A stretch of 64,000 bases of DNA from positions 62,001-126,000 of the forward strand of contig OZ240214.1 of assembly GCA_965197575.1 (NCBI GenBank), given 5' to 3'. Of this stretch, positions 17,052 through 24,952 are shown one piece after another (positions within the stretch are counted from its first letter, which is position 1; every line of letters begins with the position of its first letter). The position numbers and the translations under genes are program-made. The notes beneath the pieces are model-generated. The model had not been told where the DNA came from. It saw only the letters and a list, made by a program, of their open reading frames with translations, and made no database searches. This DNA is from VXOI01 sp965197575. Its GTDB lineage: Bacteria > Chloroflexota > Dehalococcoidia > Lucifugimonadales > UBA3495.

Positions 17052-17492
17052 ATGGACGAACTGGACCGCAAAATAATAGCCTTGCTGCAGTTGGATGGCC
17101 GGGCCTCCAATGCCAAAATCGCCCGCGAAGTCGGCGTCAGCGAAGGCACGGTCCGGCGTCGGTTGCGGCGGTTGGTCCAAGACGACGTGGTAAAGGTCAT
17201 CGCCGTGCCCAACCTGGAAAAGCTGGGCTATGCCACCACCGCCCTCATCGGGCTACAGACCGGGCCGGGCAAGTCCGACTCGGTGGCCGAGTCCATCGCC
17301 GCGCTGGATGAAGCCCATTACGTGGCCATCACCACCGGGGCTTACGACGTTTTCATCTGGGCCGGGCTGGAGTCGGCCGAGAACCTGGGCAACTTCCTGC
17401 GCACCAAAGTCGGCGTCGTCGACGGCGTGCAACGCACCGAGACCTTCGTGAACCTCTCCATCAAGAAACGCACCTACGGCCTGGTCTTGTAG
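17052..17492 (+). CDS. Lrp/AsnC-family transcriptional regulator
   Basis: The 146-residue protein has an N-terminal winged helix-turn-helix (MDELDRKIIALLQLDGRASN, IAREVGVSEGTVRRRLRRL near residues 25-45) and a C-terminal RAM/AsnC ligand-binding domain (ALDEAHYVAITTGAYDVFIW near 85 and TETFVNLSIKKRTYG at the end). Members respond to amino acids or related metabolites. AGGGGAG lies just before the ATG and a strong promoter is upstream. The target genes are unknown; it may act on itself or on the ferredoxin downstream. Confidence 0.94.
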   Translation: MDELDRKIIALLQLDGRASNAKIAREVGVSEGTVRRRLRRLVQDDVVKVIAVPNLEKLGYATTALIGLQTGPGKSDSVAESIAALDEAHYVAITTGAYDVFIWAGLESAENLGNFLRTKVGVVDGVQRTETFVNLSIKKRTYGLVL

Positions 17493-17549
17493 GCGGCCCG
17501 CCAACCTTCTTCCCGGCAGGCATCGTTCAAGAAATGAACGTTGGTTCTT

Positions 17550-17577
17550 TTGCAATCGCACCGGGCTATGCTATAAT
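17550..17577 (+). promoter_or_regulatory. Sigma70-like promoter of the ferredoxin gene
   Basis: TTGCAA at 17550-17555 and a perfect TATAAT at 17572-17577 are separated by 16 nt. The ferredoxin starts at 17655. Confidence 0.72.
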
Positions 17578-17654
17578 TATGCCCGATCAGCCCCCACCCA
17601 GCTTTGCCTGCGGTGGTTGTCCCCCGACATACTAAACCATGAGGGCCGTAGACG

Positions 17655-17924
17655 ATGACCTATATCATCACCGAACCATGCGTAGGCTTAAAGGACTCCG
17701 CTTGCGTCGACGTTTGCCCGGTGGACTGCATCTACACCCGCGACGAAGACGACATGTACTACATCAGCCCCGATGAGTGCATCGACTGCGCCGCCTGTGA
17801 GCCGGTCTGCCCGGTAACCGCGATCTTCGCCGAGGACGCTGTGCCGGCCGAGTGGCAAAATTACATCCAGATGAACTACGACTACTTCAAGAACACCGAC
17901 CCGGCCGAACTGAAGCGCAAGTAA
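17655..17924 (+). CDS. Ferredoxin, 7Fe/8Fe type
   Basis: The 89-residue electron carrier has C9-x7-C17-x3-C21-P and a second set C42-x2-C45-x2-C48-x3-C52-P, plus C25. The segments are CVGLKDSACVDVCPVDCIY and CIDCAACEPVCPVTAIF. This arrangement fits a 7Fe ferredoxin with one [3Fe-4S] and one [4Fe-4S] cluster. It has its own promoter and terminator, so it is monocistronic. It may feed the many oxidoreductases of the genome (inference). Confidence 0.95.
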   Translation: MTYIITEPCVGLKDSACVDVCPVDCIYTRDEDDMYYISPDECIDCAACEPVCPVTAIFAEDAVPAEWQNYIQMNYDYFKNTDPAELKRK

Positions 17925-17946
17925 CCGCATACCTACCGGCGACACG

Positions 17947-17976
17947 AAAGGGGCCTGTGCTGTACAGGCCCCTTTT
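17947..17976 (+). terminator. Strong Rho-independent terminator of the ferredoxin
   Basis: A perfect 12-bp stem, AAAGGGGCCTGT with ACAGGCCCCTTT, closes a 5-nt loop and ends in TTTT. It may serve both strands, because the stem has A and T tracts on opposite sides and hemQ converges from the right. Confidence 0.92.
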
Positions 17977-18008
17977 CATTTTGGGCGGACTATCCGGCGG
18001 CGGGCGGT

Positions 18009-18716
18009 CTAGCCCAAGTCGTCCAGGCAAGCGTCGATGGGCTTGCTGATGCAGGAGAATATCGGCGTGTCCAGCAGCGTATAGGGCCGGGCCTTGGACT
18101 CGCGCAGGTCCATCACCAAGTCCAGAAAGTTGGAAGGGTCGTCGGTCTCGAACCCCAGCACGAACTCATGGTCGTCCAGCCCGAACGAGTAGGCGGTGCT
18201 TATCTTGACGTTCGGGTACTTGTGGCCGATGACGAAGTGCTCGCTCATCAATTCCTGCCGCTCTTCCTTGGGCAGTTGGTACCATTCGTGAGTCTTAACG
18301 AAGGGGTAGACGAACAGGTACTTGCGACCCACGATACGCATGGTCGACGACGTGCCCTCCTGTCCCTCGTGCCGGTGGTCCACCACGTAGGGAGAGCGGC
18401 GGGTCATCGCCAGGTAGGAGTGGGGCATGGTCAGGTAGGGGGCGAGCGCCGTGCGGTTCACTTGGGCCATCAGCTCGTTGATGGCCTCCAGCGAGGGCGA
18501 GACTTTCCAGAGCATCAGGTCCACGTCGCCCCGGGTGCCCACCAGGCTGTAGCTGGACATAGCCACCCGGCCGGAGAACTCCTCCAACACCTCGGCGAAC
18601 TGTGCCTTGCCCTCCCGGCGCTGGCCCTCGGGCAACTGGCGCCACTCCGGGGCAACCTTGAAGAAAGAGTACTTAACGAAATCGCGCCGGACCGGTTGGT
18701 CTGAGTTGCTTTGCAT
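18009..18716 (-). CDS. hemQ: HemQ/chlorite dismutase-family heme protein
   Basis: The 235-residue protein belongs to the chlorite dismutase family. It lacks features of true chlorite dismutases that I could recognise and looks like HemQ, the coproheme decarboxylase of the coproporphyrin-dependent heme pathway. RKYLFVYPFVKTHEWYQLP is at residues 131-149, where Tyr137 aligns with the catalytic tyrosine of HemQ by eye. MSEHFVIGHKY has His160 in the place of the proximal heme ligand. The C-terminal DLRESKARPYTLLDTPIF is family-typical. It stands alone between the ferredoxin and the restriction-modification genes. Confidence 0.88.
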   Translation of the reverse strand: MQSNSDQPVRRDFVKYSFFKVAPEWRQLPEGQRREGKAQFAEVLEEFSGRVAMSSYSLVGTRGDVDLMLWKVSPSLEAINELMAQVNRTALAPYLTMPHSYLAMTRRSPYVVDHRHEGQEGTSSTMRIVGRKYLFVYPFVKTHEWYQLPKEERQELMSEHFVIGHKYPNVKISTAYSFGLDDHEFVLGFETDDPSNFLDLVMDLRESKARPYTLLDTPIFSCISKPIDACLDDLG

Positions 18717-18749
18717 CTTTCATCCCTCGAAGGTCAGGGTATTTTGGAA

Positions 18750-20297
18750 TTAGCGTCTCTTCATGCCTAAGTAATCAGGCTGTCTCTCGAAAACGAACTG
18801 CCCTTGAGCACCATTGTTGAACACATCGCGTACAAAGTACTGCCTTGCCTTCTCAGTTAATCCTAGCCTTGACGAGACTTTCTTCAGGTCGATCCGTTTG
18901 AGCACATCGACGGTAATCGGCCTCTTGGCATCTGAGAACACCAACGCCTGTACAAATGTTCTCGAGACATCAGAATTAAGCAAGGAACAGGCAAACTCAG
19001 CTTCTTCCTGTGATTCGCATGGCATGAAATAGCAGGTGTCGTCCAGGATGACGGGTTTATCTTCACGGAAGCCAATAACTCGAAACTCTAAGCTCTTGTA
19101 CAGCCCCGAGATGGCTACCTTCCACGGAGAAAACGAATATCCGCCTACGCCAAATATCCCAAATCTAGGCGTTCCCTTATAGATTGAGCTCTTTCTGCCG
19201 TCCAGGTAGACAGCATGATCAAGTAGATACTGCCAGGTCTTGGGTGCAGTCTGCTCGATAATACCAGTATCTTCCCCGATGAATCGTTGAGTAACTAGGA
19301 CAAATTTGGTTGGCTCAAGTCTGGCGTTCGCCAAGTCGGAGGACTTTAGTAATGGGTACAGATAAGTGGTCTCCAAGTCACAACGTTCACCAAGTTTGTT
19401 GACGCAATAGGAACCATCCTGAGTAAATTCCATGATTTTGGTGGCGTCATGTTTAATGCCGGATCGCCAGGTACGGTAACTGAAACCGTCAATATCCCGG
19501 CATTCGTCAAACAAATCGAGGTCGGCAGTCAGTTCTCCGCCGGTCAGGCCAAACCGTGTCCTTCGCCCATCGGCTGACATATCTGGATACACGCTCGCCT
19601 CGGTAACCATGTCGGTAGCCGTTGCGCCCGTACGCACTACTAACAAACAGGCGGACACAGAGACATTGAAGGATTTCTTCGTATCAAATAAATGCACCGC
19701 TGCGTCTGAAATGTCAAGTCGATTTAGCCAAGCGTGCTTTAGCACCCTTCTCGCAGTCGCAGTCTTGCACAGCATCGCCACCGTTGCCGGAATGCCATTC
19801 AGACCCTCAAGCAACTTGATAATCATCCATTCTGAAATATCAAAGTTTGACTTTCCGGACCGCGCATCGAACCCGGCAAGTCTTTGGAAATTCTGCTTGG
19901 TGGGCAGGTTGTTTCCTCCAATTGCACCTAGCGTCGAGTTGGTAACCCACGGTGGGTTTCCAACAATCAGCAGGTTTTCGGCGGTAAATCGCTTGAAGAA
20001 TTCCCTCCAGTCTCTTGCGTAGAAGTCCTCGCATCTAATATCAAATTTGGCGCCTTCATCGCTCTTCAGCCGATTGGCGGCCTCGTTCACATGCTGTTGG
20101 TTAATGTCGAAACCGAAATATCTGGTATTCGGCCCGAAAGCCTCACTCGCCGCGGCCAGGAAATTGCCGATACCGCAGGTAGGTTCAACCAGCACCGAAG
20201 GAGTCCCAACTCTGGTGTCCAAAAGCCTAATAATTTCCATAGCCAATTCCACAGGCGTCTGGAAATCTCCGAACTGAATCTTTGCGGTCAGTGCCAT
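18750..20297 (-). CDS. Type II N6-adenine DNA methyltransferase
   Basis: The 515-residue protein has a Rossmann-fold methyltransferase domain. The N-terminal GDFQTPVELAMEII is the usual lead-in, SAM motif I is VEPTCGIGNFLAAA at 37-50, YFGFDINQQHVNEAANRLK follows, and motif IV is NPPW at 114-117. NPPW indicates N6-adenine methylation. A long C-terminal half (residues 230-510) is presumably the target-recognition domain. It follows the nuclease gene by 3 nt and protects host DNA from it. GC is clearly below the surrounding genes. The recognition site is unknown. Confidence 0.9.
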   Translation of the reverse strand: MALTAKIQFGDFQTPVELAMEIIRLLDTRVGTPSVLVEPTCGIGNFLAAASEAFGPNTRYFGFDINQQHVNEAANRLKSDEGAKFDIRCEDFYARDWREFFKRFTAENLLIVGNPPWVTNSTLGAIGGNNLPTKQNFQRLAGFDARSGKSNFDISEWMIIKLLEGLNGIPATVAMLCKTATARRVLKHAWLNRLDISDAAVHLFDTKKSFNVSVSACLLVVRTGATATDMVTEASVYPDMSADGRRTRFGLTGGELTADLDLFDECRDIDGFSYRTWRSGIKHDATKIMEFTQDGSYCVNKLGERCDLETTYLYPLLKSSDLANARLEPTKFVLVTQRFIGEDTGIIEQTAPKTWQYLLDHAVYLDGRKSSIYKGTPRFGIFGVGGYSFSPWKVAISGLYKSLEFRVIGFREDKPVILDDTCYFMPCESQEEAEFACSLLNSDVSRTFVQALVFSDAKRPITVDVLKRIDLKKVSSRLGLTEKARQYFVRDVFNNGAQGQFVFERQPDYLGMKRR

Positions 20298-20300
20298 AAC

Positions 20301-20951
20301 CTACAACACCCTGGTAATCCCCTCAATTTGACCAGCCATGTCTATAACTCTGCGATATTGGAGCCGCCATTGAAGCGCATTGGAAATTGTGATGTAACCA
20401 AGTTCGGGCGGATCCCGCAGGATCTCTCGCGCTAAGTTCCTGGCCTCGATTTCGTCTACCGGCAAATAGCGCTCTTCAAGAAATGCAACGATGTCGTCTT
20501 CATTGGCCGAGTTTTGCATCAATTGATCGAGTCCGCGCGTGGTCTGGAAATCAGCCGTCCGGGAGCTGTCAACGAAAACTACATGCCTCATGGCTAAATT
20601 GGCGGTTCGCGATTGGTCGTCGTCGGTCTTTTCGTACACAAAGACCAGCAAAGAGTACCCTAACCCGTATATCTTTTGGCGAGCCGACCTGAACGGCGAT
20701 GATGACTGTGGCTGACGAGCGCTCGTCACTTTAACATCAACTTTTATCCCGGGAAAATCGATACCCTTAGCCGAGGATCCTTCCTGAAACGAGTACCTAT
20801 GTTTTAGGTGCTCCTGGAACCGGTGTTCCAAGTACGTTCCAACCGCCTTCCCGTCCGTCACCCCATAAAGTTCGGTTACGGAAAGTGCGGACACTTGCAA
20901 TGCAAAACCTCGGGCTTCAGTTCTCAGCGTTGCGACGGTCAACTCGGTCAT
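20301..20951 (-). CDS. Type II restriction endonuclease, PD-(D/E)xK-like
   Basis: The 216-residue protein precedes the methyltransferase gene in the same transcript. GIDFPGIKVDVKVTSARQPQ at residues 63-82 fits a PD-(D/E)xK active site, with D65, D72 and K74 (with E42 possibly contributing). SARQKIYGLGYSLLVFVYEK follows and is typical of a group of type II restriction enzymes of unrecorded specificity to me. Having the nuclease first and the methyltransferase second implies control of expression order at another level. AT-rich composition suggests transfer. Confidence 0.8.
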   Translation of the reverse strand: MTELTVATLRTEARGFALQVSALSVTELYGVTDGKAVGTYLEHRFQEHLKHRYSFQEGSSAKGIDFPGIKVDVKVTSARQPQSSSPFRSARQKIYGLGYSLLVFVYEKTDDDQSRTANLAMRHVVFVDSSRTADFQTTRGLDQLMQNSANEDDIVAFLEERYLPVDEIEARNLAREILRDPPELGYITISNALQWRLQYRRVIDMAGQIEGITRVL

Positions 20952-21067
20952 TCAACCCTCAATGCTGCCGTTTTTGATAGTCGATGAAATGATACCACCT
21001 TGCTGTTAGAATGGCCGGAATTGAGACGTTCCGAACTCTCTAGTTGGGACTACGGGGAGGCGCTGAG

Positions 21068-22018
21068 ATGGTTGCATTGGGCACGGCGGAATATTCTTAC
21101 GAAGTGGACGTGGGGTGGGGGAAACTTCCCGACGGCTGGTCGTTCAAGGAATGCGCCGCGGTGGGCGCGGACGCCAACGATAACGTCTACGTCTTCAACC
21201 GCGGCGAGCATCCGATGATCGTGTTCGACGCCGAGGGCAACTTCCTCCGCTCGTGGGGCGAGGGCATGTACCCACGGGCGCACGGCATCACCATGGGGCC
21301 AGACGACAGTATCTACTGCACCGATGACGGCGACCACACCGTTCGCAAGTGCCGCCTCGACGGGTCCGTCCTGTTCACGCTGGGCATCAGCGGCCAGCCG
21401 GCGCCCTTCATGAGCGGCAGCCCCTTCAACCGCTGCACCCACGTAGCCATCGACCCGCAGACTGCGGAGTTCTACGTGTCCGACGGCTACGGCAACGCCC
21501 GCGTCCACAAGTACGCTCCCGACGGCACGCACCTCTTCTCTTGGGGAGAGTCGGGCACCGGCCCCGGCCAGTTCAACATCGCCCACAACGTTTGCACCGA
21601 CAAGGACGGCTGGGTCTACGTGGCCGACCGGGAGAACCAGCGGGTCCAGGTGTTCGACAAGAACGGCAAGTTCGAGACCCAGTGGAACAACATGGCCCGA
21701 CCCTGCGGTCTGTATATCGACACCTCCGGCGAGCAGCGGGTCTACGTGGGTGAACTGGGCGTGGCCATCGGCCCCAACTCCCAGGCCTACGGACTCGGCC
21801 CGCGCATCGGCATCCACGACATCCAGGGCAACGTGCTGGCGCGGTTGGGCGACGGCCCCGAAAGCGAAGAGCCGGGCAGCTTCATCGCTCCCCACGGCGT
21901 GTGCATCAACTCCAAGGGCGACATCTTCGTGGGAGAGGTGTCCTGGACCCACACCGGCAGCCACCTGAACCCGCCGCGCGAGGTCCGCTCCCTGCAAAAG
22001 CTGACCAAGACCGGTTAA
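21068..22018 (+). CDS. NHL-repeat protein, peptidyl-amidating-lyase-like
   Basis: The 316-residue propeller has six recognisable repeats: ANDNVYVFNRGEHPMIVFD, GPDDSIYCTDDGDHTVRKC, EFYVSDGYGNARVHKY, GWVYVADRENQRVQVFD and SKGDIFVGEVSWTHTG. The His, Asp and Tyr placements and the ending EVSW resemble the peptidyl-alpha-hydroxyglycine lyase-like proteins of bacteria, whose substrates are unknown. ATG 21068 is chosen because GGGGAGGCGCTGAG lies upstream; a longer frame from 21044 is possible. No signal peptide is visible. It differs from the NHL proteins of the cassettes, so it is not a fourth copy of that module. Confidence 0.88.
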   Translation: MVALGTAEYSYEVDVGWGKLPDGWSFKECAAVGADANDNVYVFNRGEHPMIVFDAEGNFLRSWGEGMYPRAHGITMGPDDSIYCTDDGDHTVRKCRLDGSVLFTLGISGQPAPFMSGSPFNRCTHVAIDPQTAEFYVSDGYGNARVHKYAPDGTHLFSWGESGTGPGQFNIAHNVCTDKDGWVYVADRENQRVQVFDKNGKFETQWNNMARPCGLYIDTSGEQRVYVGELGVAIGPNSQAYGLGPRIGIHDIQGNVLARLGDGPESEEPGSFIAPHGVCINSKGDIFVGEVSWTHTGSHLNPPREVRSLQKLTKTG

Positions 22019-22020
22019 GT

Positions 22021-22089
22021 TTCGCCACAGAGGACACAGAGATCGCAGAGGGTTTTTTGGTTTTCTCTGTGACCTCTGTGATCTCTGCG
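22021..22089. repeat. Intergenic CACAGAG-type inverted repeat
   Basis: Left arm CCACAGAGGACACAGAGATC and right arm CTGTGACCTCTGTGATCTC lie on either side of a GGTTTTTT stretch. It is in the same family as 7328-7380 and 35875-35948. Confidence 0.65.
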
Positions 22090-22106
22090 GTGAACAAAGG
22101 ACTTGC

Positions 22107-22802
22107 ATGGAAATACGCATGGGAAGCCTGGTGCGGGACGCGCGGGAGGCGGCCGGTACCACGATAATCATCGACGTGTTCCGCGCGTTTACGACCGCCG
22201 CCATCGCCTTCGCCCGGGGCGCGACTCAGATCACGCTGGTGGCCGAGGTGGACGAGGCGCTTGAGCTGTACCGCCGGGGCGTCGGCGACCTGCTGATGGG
22301 GGAAGTGGGCGGCAAGCGGCCCGACGGCTTCGACTTCGGCAACTCTCCCCACGAAATCTCGCAGGCCGACGTCGCTGGCAAGCGCCTGGTCCAGTCCACC
22401 CGCGCCGGCACCGTCGGCGTGGCTGAAGCGGTGAACGCCGACACCATCTATCTGGGCTCTTTCGTGGTAGCCCAGGCCACGGTGGACGCCATCCGCCGAC
22501 AGCGTCCGGAGCTGGTGTCGATCATCGCAATGGGCGACCAAGGACGGGTCCGCTCCGACGAGGACGAGCACTGCGGCATCTATCTGCGGAACCTGCTCGA
22601 AGGACGCCGCCCCGACTTCGACGCGGTAAAGAGCCTGATAATGTCCGGTGGGGCGACGCAAAAATTCTTCGACAGCGGGCAGCCCCAATTTCACCCGGAA
22701 GACGTGACCCTGGCGCTGGAAGCTGACCGCTACCCCTTCGCCATGAGCATCACCCGCGAAGACGGCCTGCTCGTAGCCCGCAAACACCAATTGAAGGGCT
22801 AG
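22107..22802 (+). CDS. 2-phosphosulfolactate phosphatase family protein (ComB-like)
   Basis: The 231-residue protein resembles ComB, a Mg-dependent phosphatase of coenzyme M synthesis, but the same family is widespread without that pathway. Segments are TTIIIDVFRAFTTAAIAFAR at residues 18-37, LMGEVGGKRPDGFDFGNSPH near 63 and RLVQSTRAGTVGVAEAVNAD near 93, followed by LGSFVVAQATVDAIRR. The tail is atypical. Start codon ATG follows the CACAGAG repeat. It is in tandem with the NHL gene, and the next gene converges. The substrate is unknown. Confidence 0.82.
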   Translation: MEIRMGSLVRDAREAAGTTIIIDVFRAFTTAAIAFARGATQITLVAEVDEALELYRRGVGDLLMGEVGGKRPDGFDFGNSPHEISQADVAGKRLVQSTRAGTVGVAEAVNADTIYLGSFVVAQATVDAIRRQRPELVSIIAMGDQGRVRSDEDEHCGIYLRNLLEGRRPDFDAVKSLIMSGGATQKFFDSGQPQFHPEDVTLALEADRYPFAMSITREDGLLVARKHQLKG

Positions 22803-22837
22803 GTGCTGTAGGCGCGTTTCGGGTCTTTGCTTCCCGT

Positions 22838-23959
22838 TTAGCCGCCGAAGCGCGACAGGCGCAGGTGTTCTGCGCCGGAGACTCCGGTGTTGCCCTCAGC
22901 GATCAGGTCGGCCAGGATTTCGGCCATGCCAGTGCTCCAGAGGATGCCTTTCCGGCCCGCTCCGGTGGCCACGTAGAGGTTGTCCCAGCCGGGGAGTCGG
23001 TCGACGATGGGCATTCCGTCGGGGGTAACAGGGCGCAGGCAGGCGGTGTGCTGGGCCAATTGGGCGTCCCCCAGACCGGGGGCCATCGTCAGCAGGTCTT
23101 CCATGATGCTGTCCCGTCCCGACGCGCTCGGGGTCTCGCTGAATCCCTCGTGCTCTTCCGTGGTGCCGGCCCAGACCAGCCCGTCGGGCTTGCTAGCCGC
23201 GTAGCTTCCCCGGTAGTTGAGTCCCACGTTCAGGGGTTGCTGCCGGGTTCGCAACCGGAGGATCTGTCCTTTCAAAGGCTCCACCGGCAGGGAGACGCCG
23301 CACCATTCAGATGCTTCTCTGGCCCAAGGGCCCATCGCAAGCACCACCGACCCGGCGTCGATGCGGCCGCCCTCGTAGAGCACTCCGACAGCCGCGTCTC
23401 CAGCGCGCTCCAAGCCGGTGGCGCGGCGGTGGAGCATCTTCATACCGGCCCGCTCTCCGGCGCGGACGGCGGCCAGGGTCAGGCGGTAGGATTCGACCGC
23501 GCCGGTGCCCTGCTGGTGAAGAGCGCCCAAGCAGGCCGGGTTGATCTGCGGTTCCAGCTTCAGGGCGTCGCCGGGCTCCAGCCATTGGGCGTTGAAACCC
23601 AAGACCGACTTCATCCAGGTCAGGCTCTTTTGGGCTTCGGTCGCCTCGGCTTTATCGAAGGCCAGATTCAAGCGGTCGCGGACTTGAAACTGGCAGTCGA
23701 CTCCCGTCGCTTCCTGGAGTTCCCGGGCCAAGTAGCGGTGCCGCGTGTAGCAGAACAAGCTAAACTCCAACAACGGCTCCGGCAGGCCAGCGCCGGTCAG
23801 CGGGTCGAGGCCGCCGAAGGCGAATCCCGAGGCGTGGGCGCCCAGCGTGTCGGCTTCCAAAACGGTGACCGCGAACCCGCGCCGGGAGAGCAGGTAGCCG
23901 CTGAGACAACCCACAATTCCGCCGCCGATGATTACGACGTCCCTGGCCGCGTTTCGCAA
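22838..23959 (-). CDS. FAD-dependent oxidoreductase, DAO family
   Basis: The protein of about 373 residues has the FAD-binding dinucleotide motif DVVIIGGGIVGCLSGYLLSR near the start and the DAO pattern of glycine/sarcosine oxidases: VESYRLTLAAVRAGERAGM near 170, VLAMGPWAREASEWCGV near 220, GQILRLRT, CLRPVTPDGMPIVDRLPG near 320 and VATGAGRKGILWSTGMAEIL near 345. The TTG at 23959 is preferred because GGGGG lies about 8 nt upstream and the stop of the preceding gene is 2 nt before it. A longer in-frame reading lacks family similarity. The substrate is unknown. Confidence 0.88.
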   Translation of the reverse strand: MRNAARDVVIIGGGIVGCLSGYLLSRRGFAVTVLEADTLGAHASGFAFGGLDPLTGAGLPEPLLEFSLFCYTRHRYLARELQEATGVDCQFQVRDRLNLAFDKAEATEAQKSLTWMKSVLGFNAQWLEPGDALKLEPQINPACLGALHQQGTGAVESYRLTLAAVRAGERAGMKMLHRRATGLERAGDAAVGVLYEGGRIDAGSVVLAMGPWAREASEWCGVSLPVEPLKGQILRLRTRQQPLNVGLNYRGSYAASKPDGLVWAGTTEEHEGFSETPSASGRDSIMEDLLTMAPGLGDAQLAQHTACLRPVTPDGMPIVDRLPGWDNLYVATGAGRKGILWSTGMAEILADLIAEGNTGVSGAEHLRLSRFGG

Positions 23960-23961
23960 TG

Positions 23962-24825
23962 CTACACCCCCTTGAACCAGGCTTCGAACCTCGGAAGCAG
24001 CGACGTGTCGCCCTGGCCGGTCAGCTTGCCCGAGTCGAGACCCTGCCGACCGGTGAGGCGTCCGTAAATGTACAGCAGGTAGTCCGAGGGATCGCAAGAC
24101 ACGACGAGGTCGGCCCGCGCCGCCCCTCCAACACCAGGCAAGGCGGCGCGCGAAACAACTGCGGCTTCCTGGAACTCGAATCCGTCGCCTTCGACGGTGA
24201 CCGTGAGACTCTTGCCACCGGTGTCGAACCGGAACGTGACGGGTGCGTCCAACTTCGGGCCGGGGCGGAAGGACATTCCCAGCCACTTGGGCGAGGCGTC
24301 CATCAGGGCCGGGATGCCGCGCTGGTCCAGCGAAGGCCCGTCCTCGACCGCCGTGCGCATGTCCCAATCGTGGATCACCAACTCCTGGATGCGCAGGTCA
24401 ACGTAGTCGGAAGCCGGCATCGCTCCCCGGCGCATGTGCCAGCACAGCGTGTCCCAACTCCCAGAGGCCGCGAAGCCGTCCAGTTCCTCGGCCAGTCCTG
24501 CGTAGGCGGCGTCGAAGGCGGCTACGAGGCCGTCGCCCAACTGCTCGCGTCGCTGGATGTCCCGCCCGGCGTTGGTGGAGGACGCGGTCTCGCTATTCAC
24601 CGGTTGGAAACCTTCGGGCGGGCCCGACTCACCGGCGCGGCCCCGGCGCATACTCTCAAGTTGCCGCTCGGCCCCGCCGATCAGATGGCTGGCCACGTCT
24701 CGCACCTGCCAGGCGTCGCAGGCGCTGGGAAGGGATATTTGCTCCAGCGATAGCCCGCCAAGAAACTCCAGGACGTTCGCCGCTACGACCTTGGCGGTCT
24801 GTACCCGTTCGTCAATCTCGCTCAT
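23962..24825 (-). CDS. Maleylpyruvate isomerase-like (DinB-fold) protein
   Basis: The 287-residue protein has a DinB-type helical bundle: DERVQTAKVVAANVLEF, ACDAWQVRDVASHLIGGAER near residues 36-55 (the metal-site region with H49) and LRIQELVIHDWDMRTAVED near 150, and a C-terminal SCP2-like part (LVVSCDPSDYLLYIYGR). This is the mycothiol-dependent/TIGR03083 type. ATG 24825 is chosen because GAGGTAAG lies just upstream. It is translationally linked to the DAO gene (2-nt gap). Confidence 0.82.
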   Translation of the reverse strand: MSEIDERVQTAKVVAANVLEFLGGLSLEQISLPSACDAWQVRDVASHLIGGAERQLESMRRGRAGESGPPEGFQPVNSETASSTNAGRDIQRREQLGDGLVAAFDAAYAGLAEELDGFAASGSWDTLCWHMRRGAMPASDYVDLRIQELVIHDWDMRTAVEDGPSLDQRGIPALMDASPKWLGMSFRPGPKLDAPVTFRFDTGGKSLTVTVEGDGFEFQEAAVVSRAALPGVGGAARADLVVSCDPSDYLLYIYGRLTGRQGLDSGKLTGQGDTSLLPRFEAWFKGV

Positions 24826-24848
24826 CTCGCTTACCTCTCGCTCTTTGA

Positions 24849-24880
24849 CATGGATGTACAGGATAGACAGGACTGTTCTT
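24849..24880. repeat. CATGGATGTACAGGA intergenic repeat, half copy
   Basis: CATGGATGTACAGGATAGAC matches the left end of the repeat at 43681-43746. The right arm is missing or degraded here. Confidence 0.5.
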
Positions 24881-24952
24881 CTTCTATGCGCTTGGGCCTC
24901 TCTGATACCTCTTCGACTATTAAAAGACCCTGGTCCCGGCGGAGGCCGCCGG

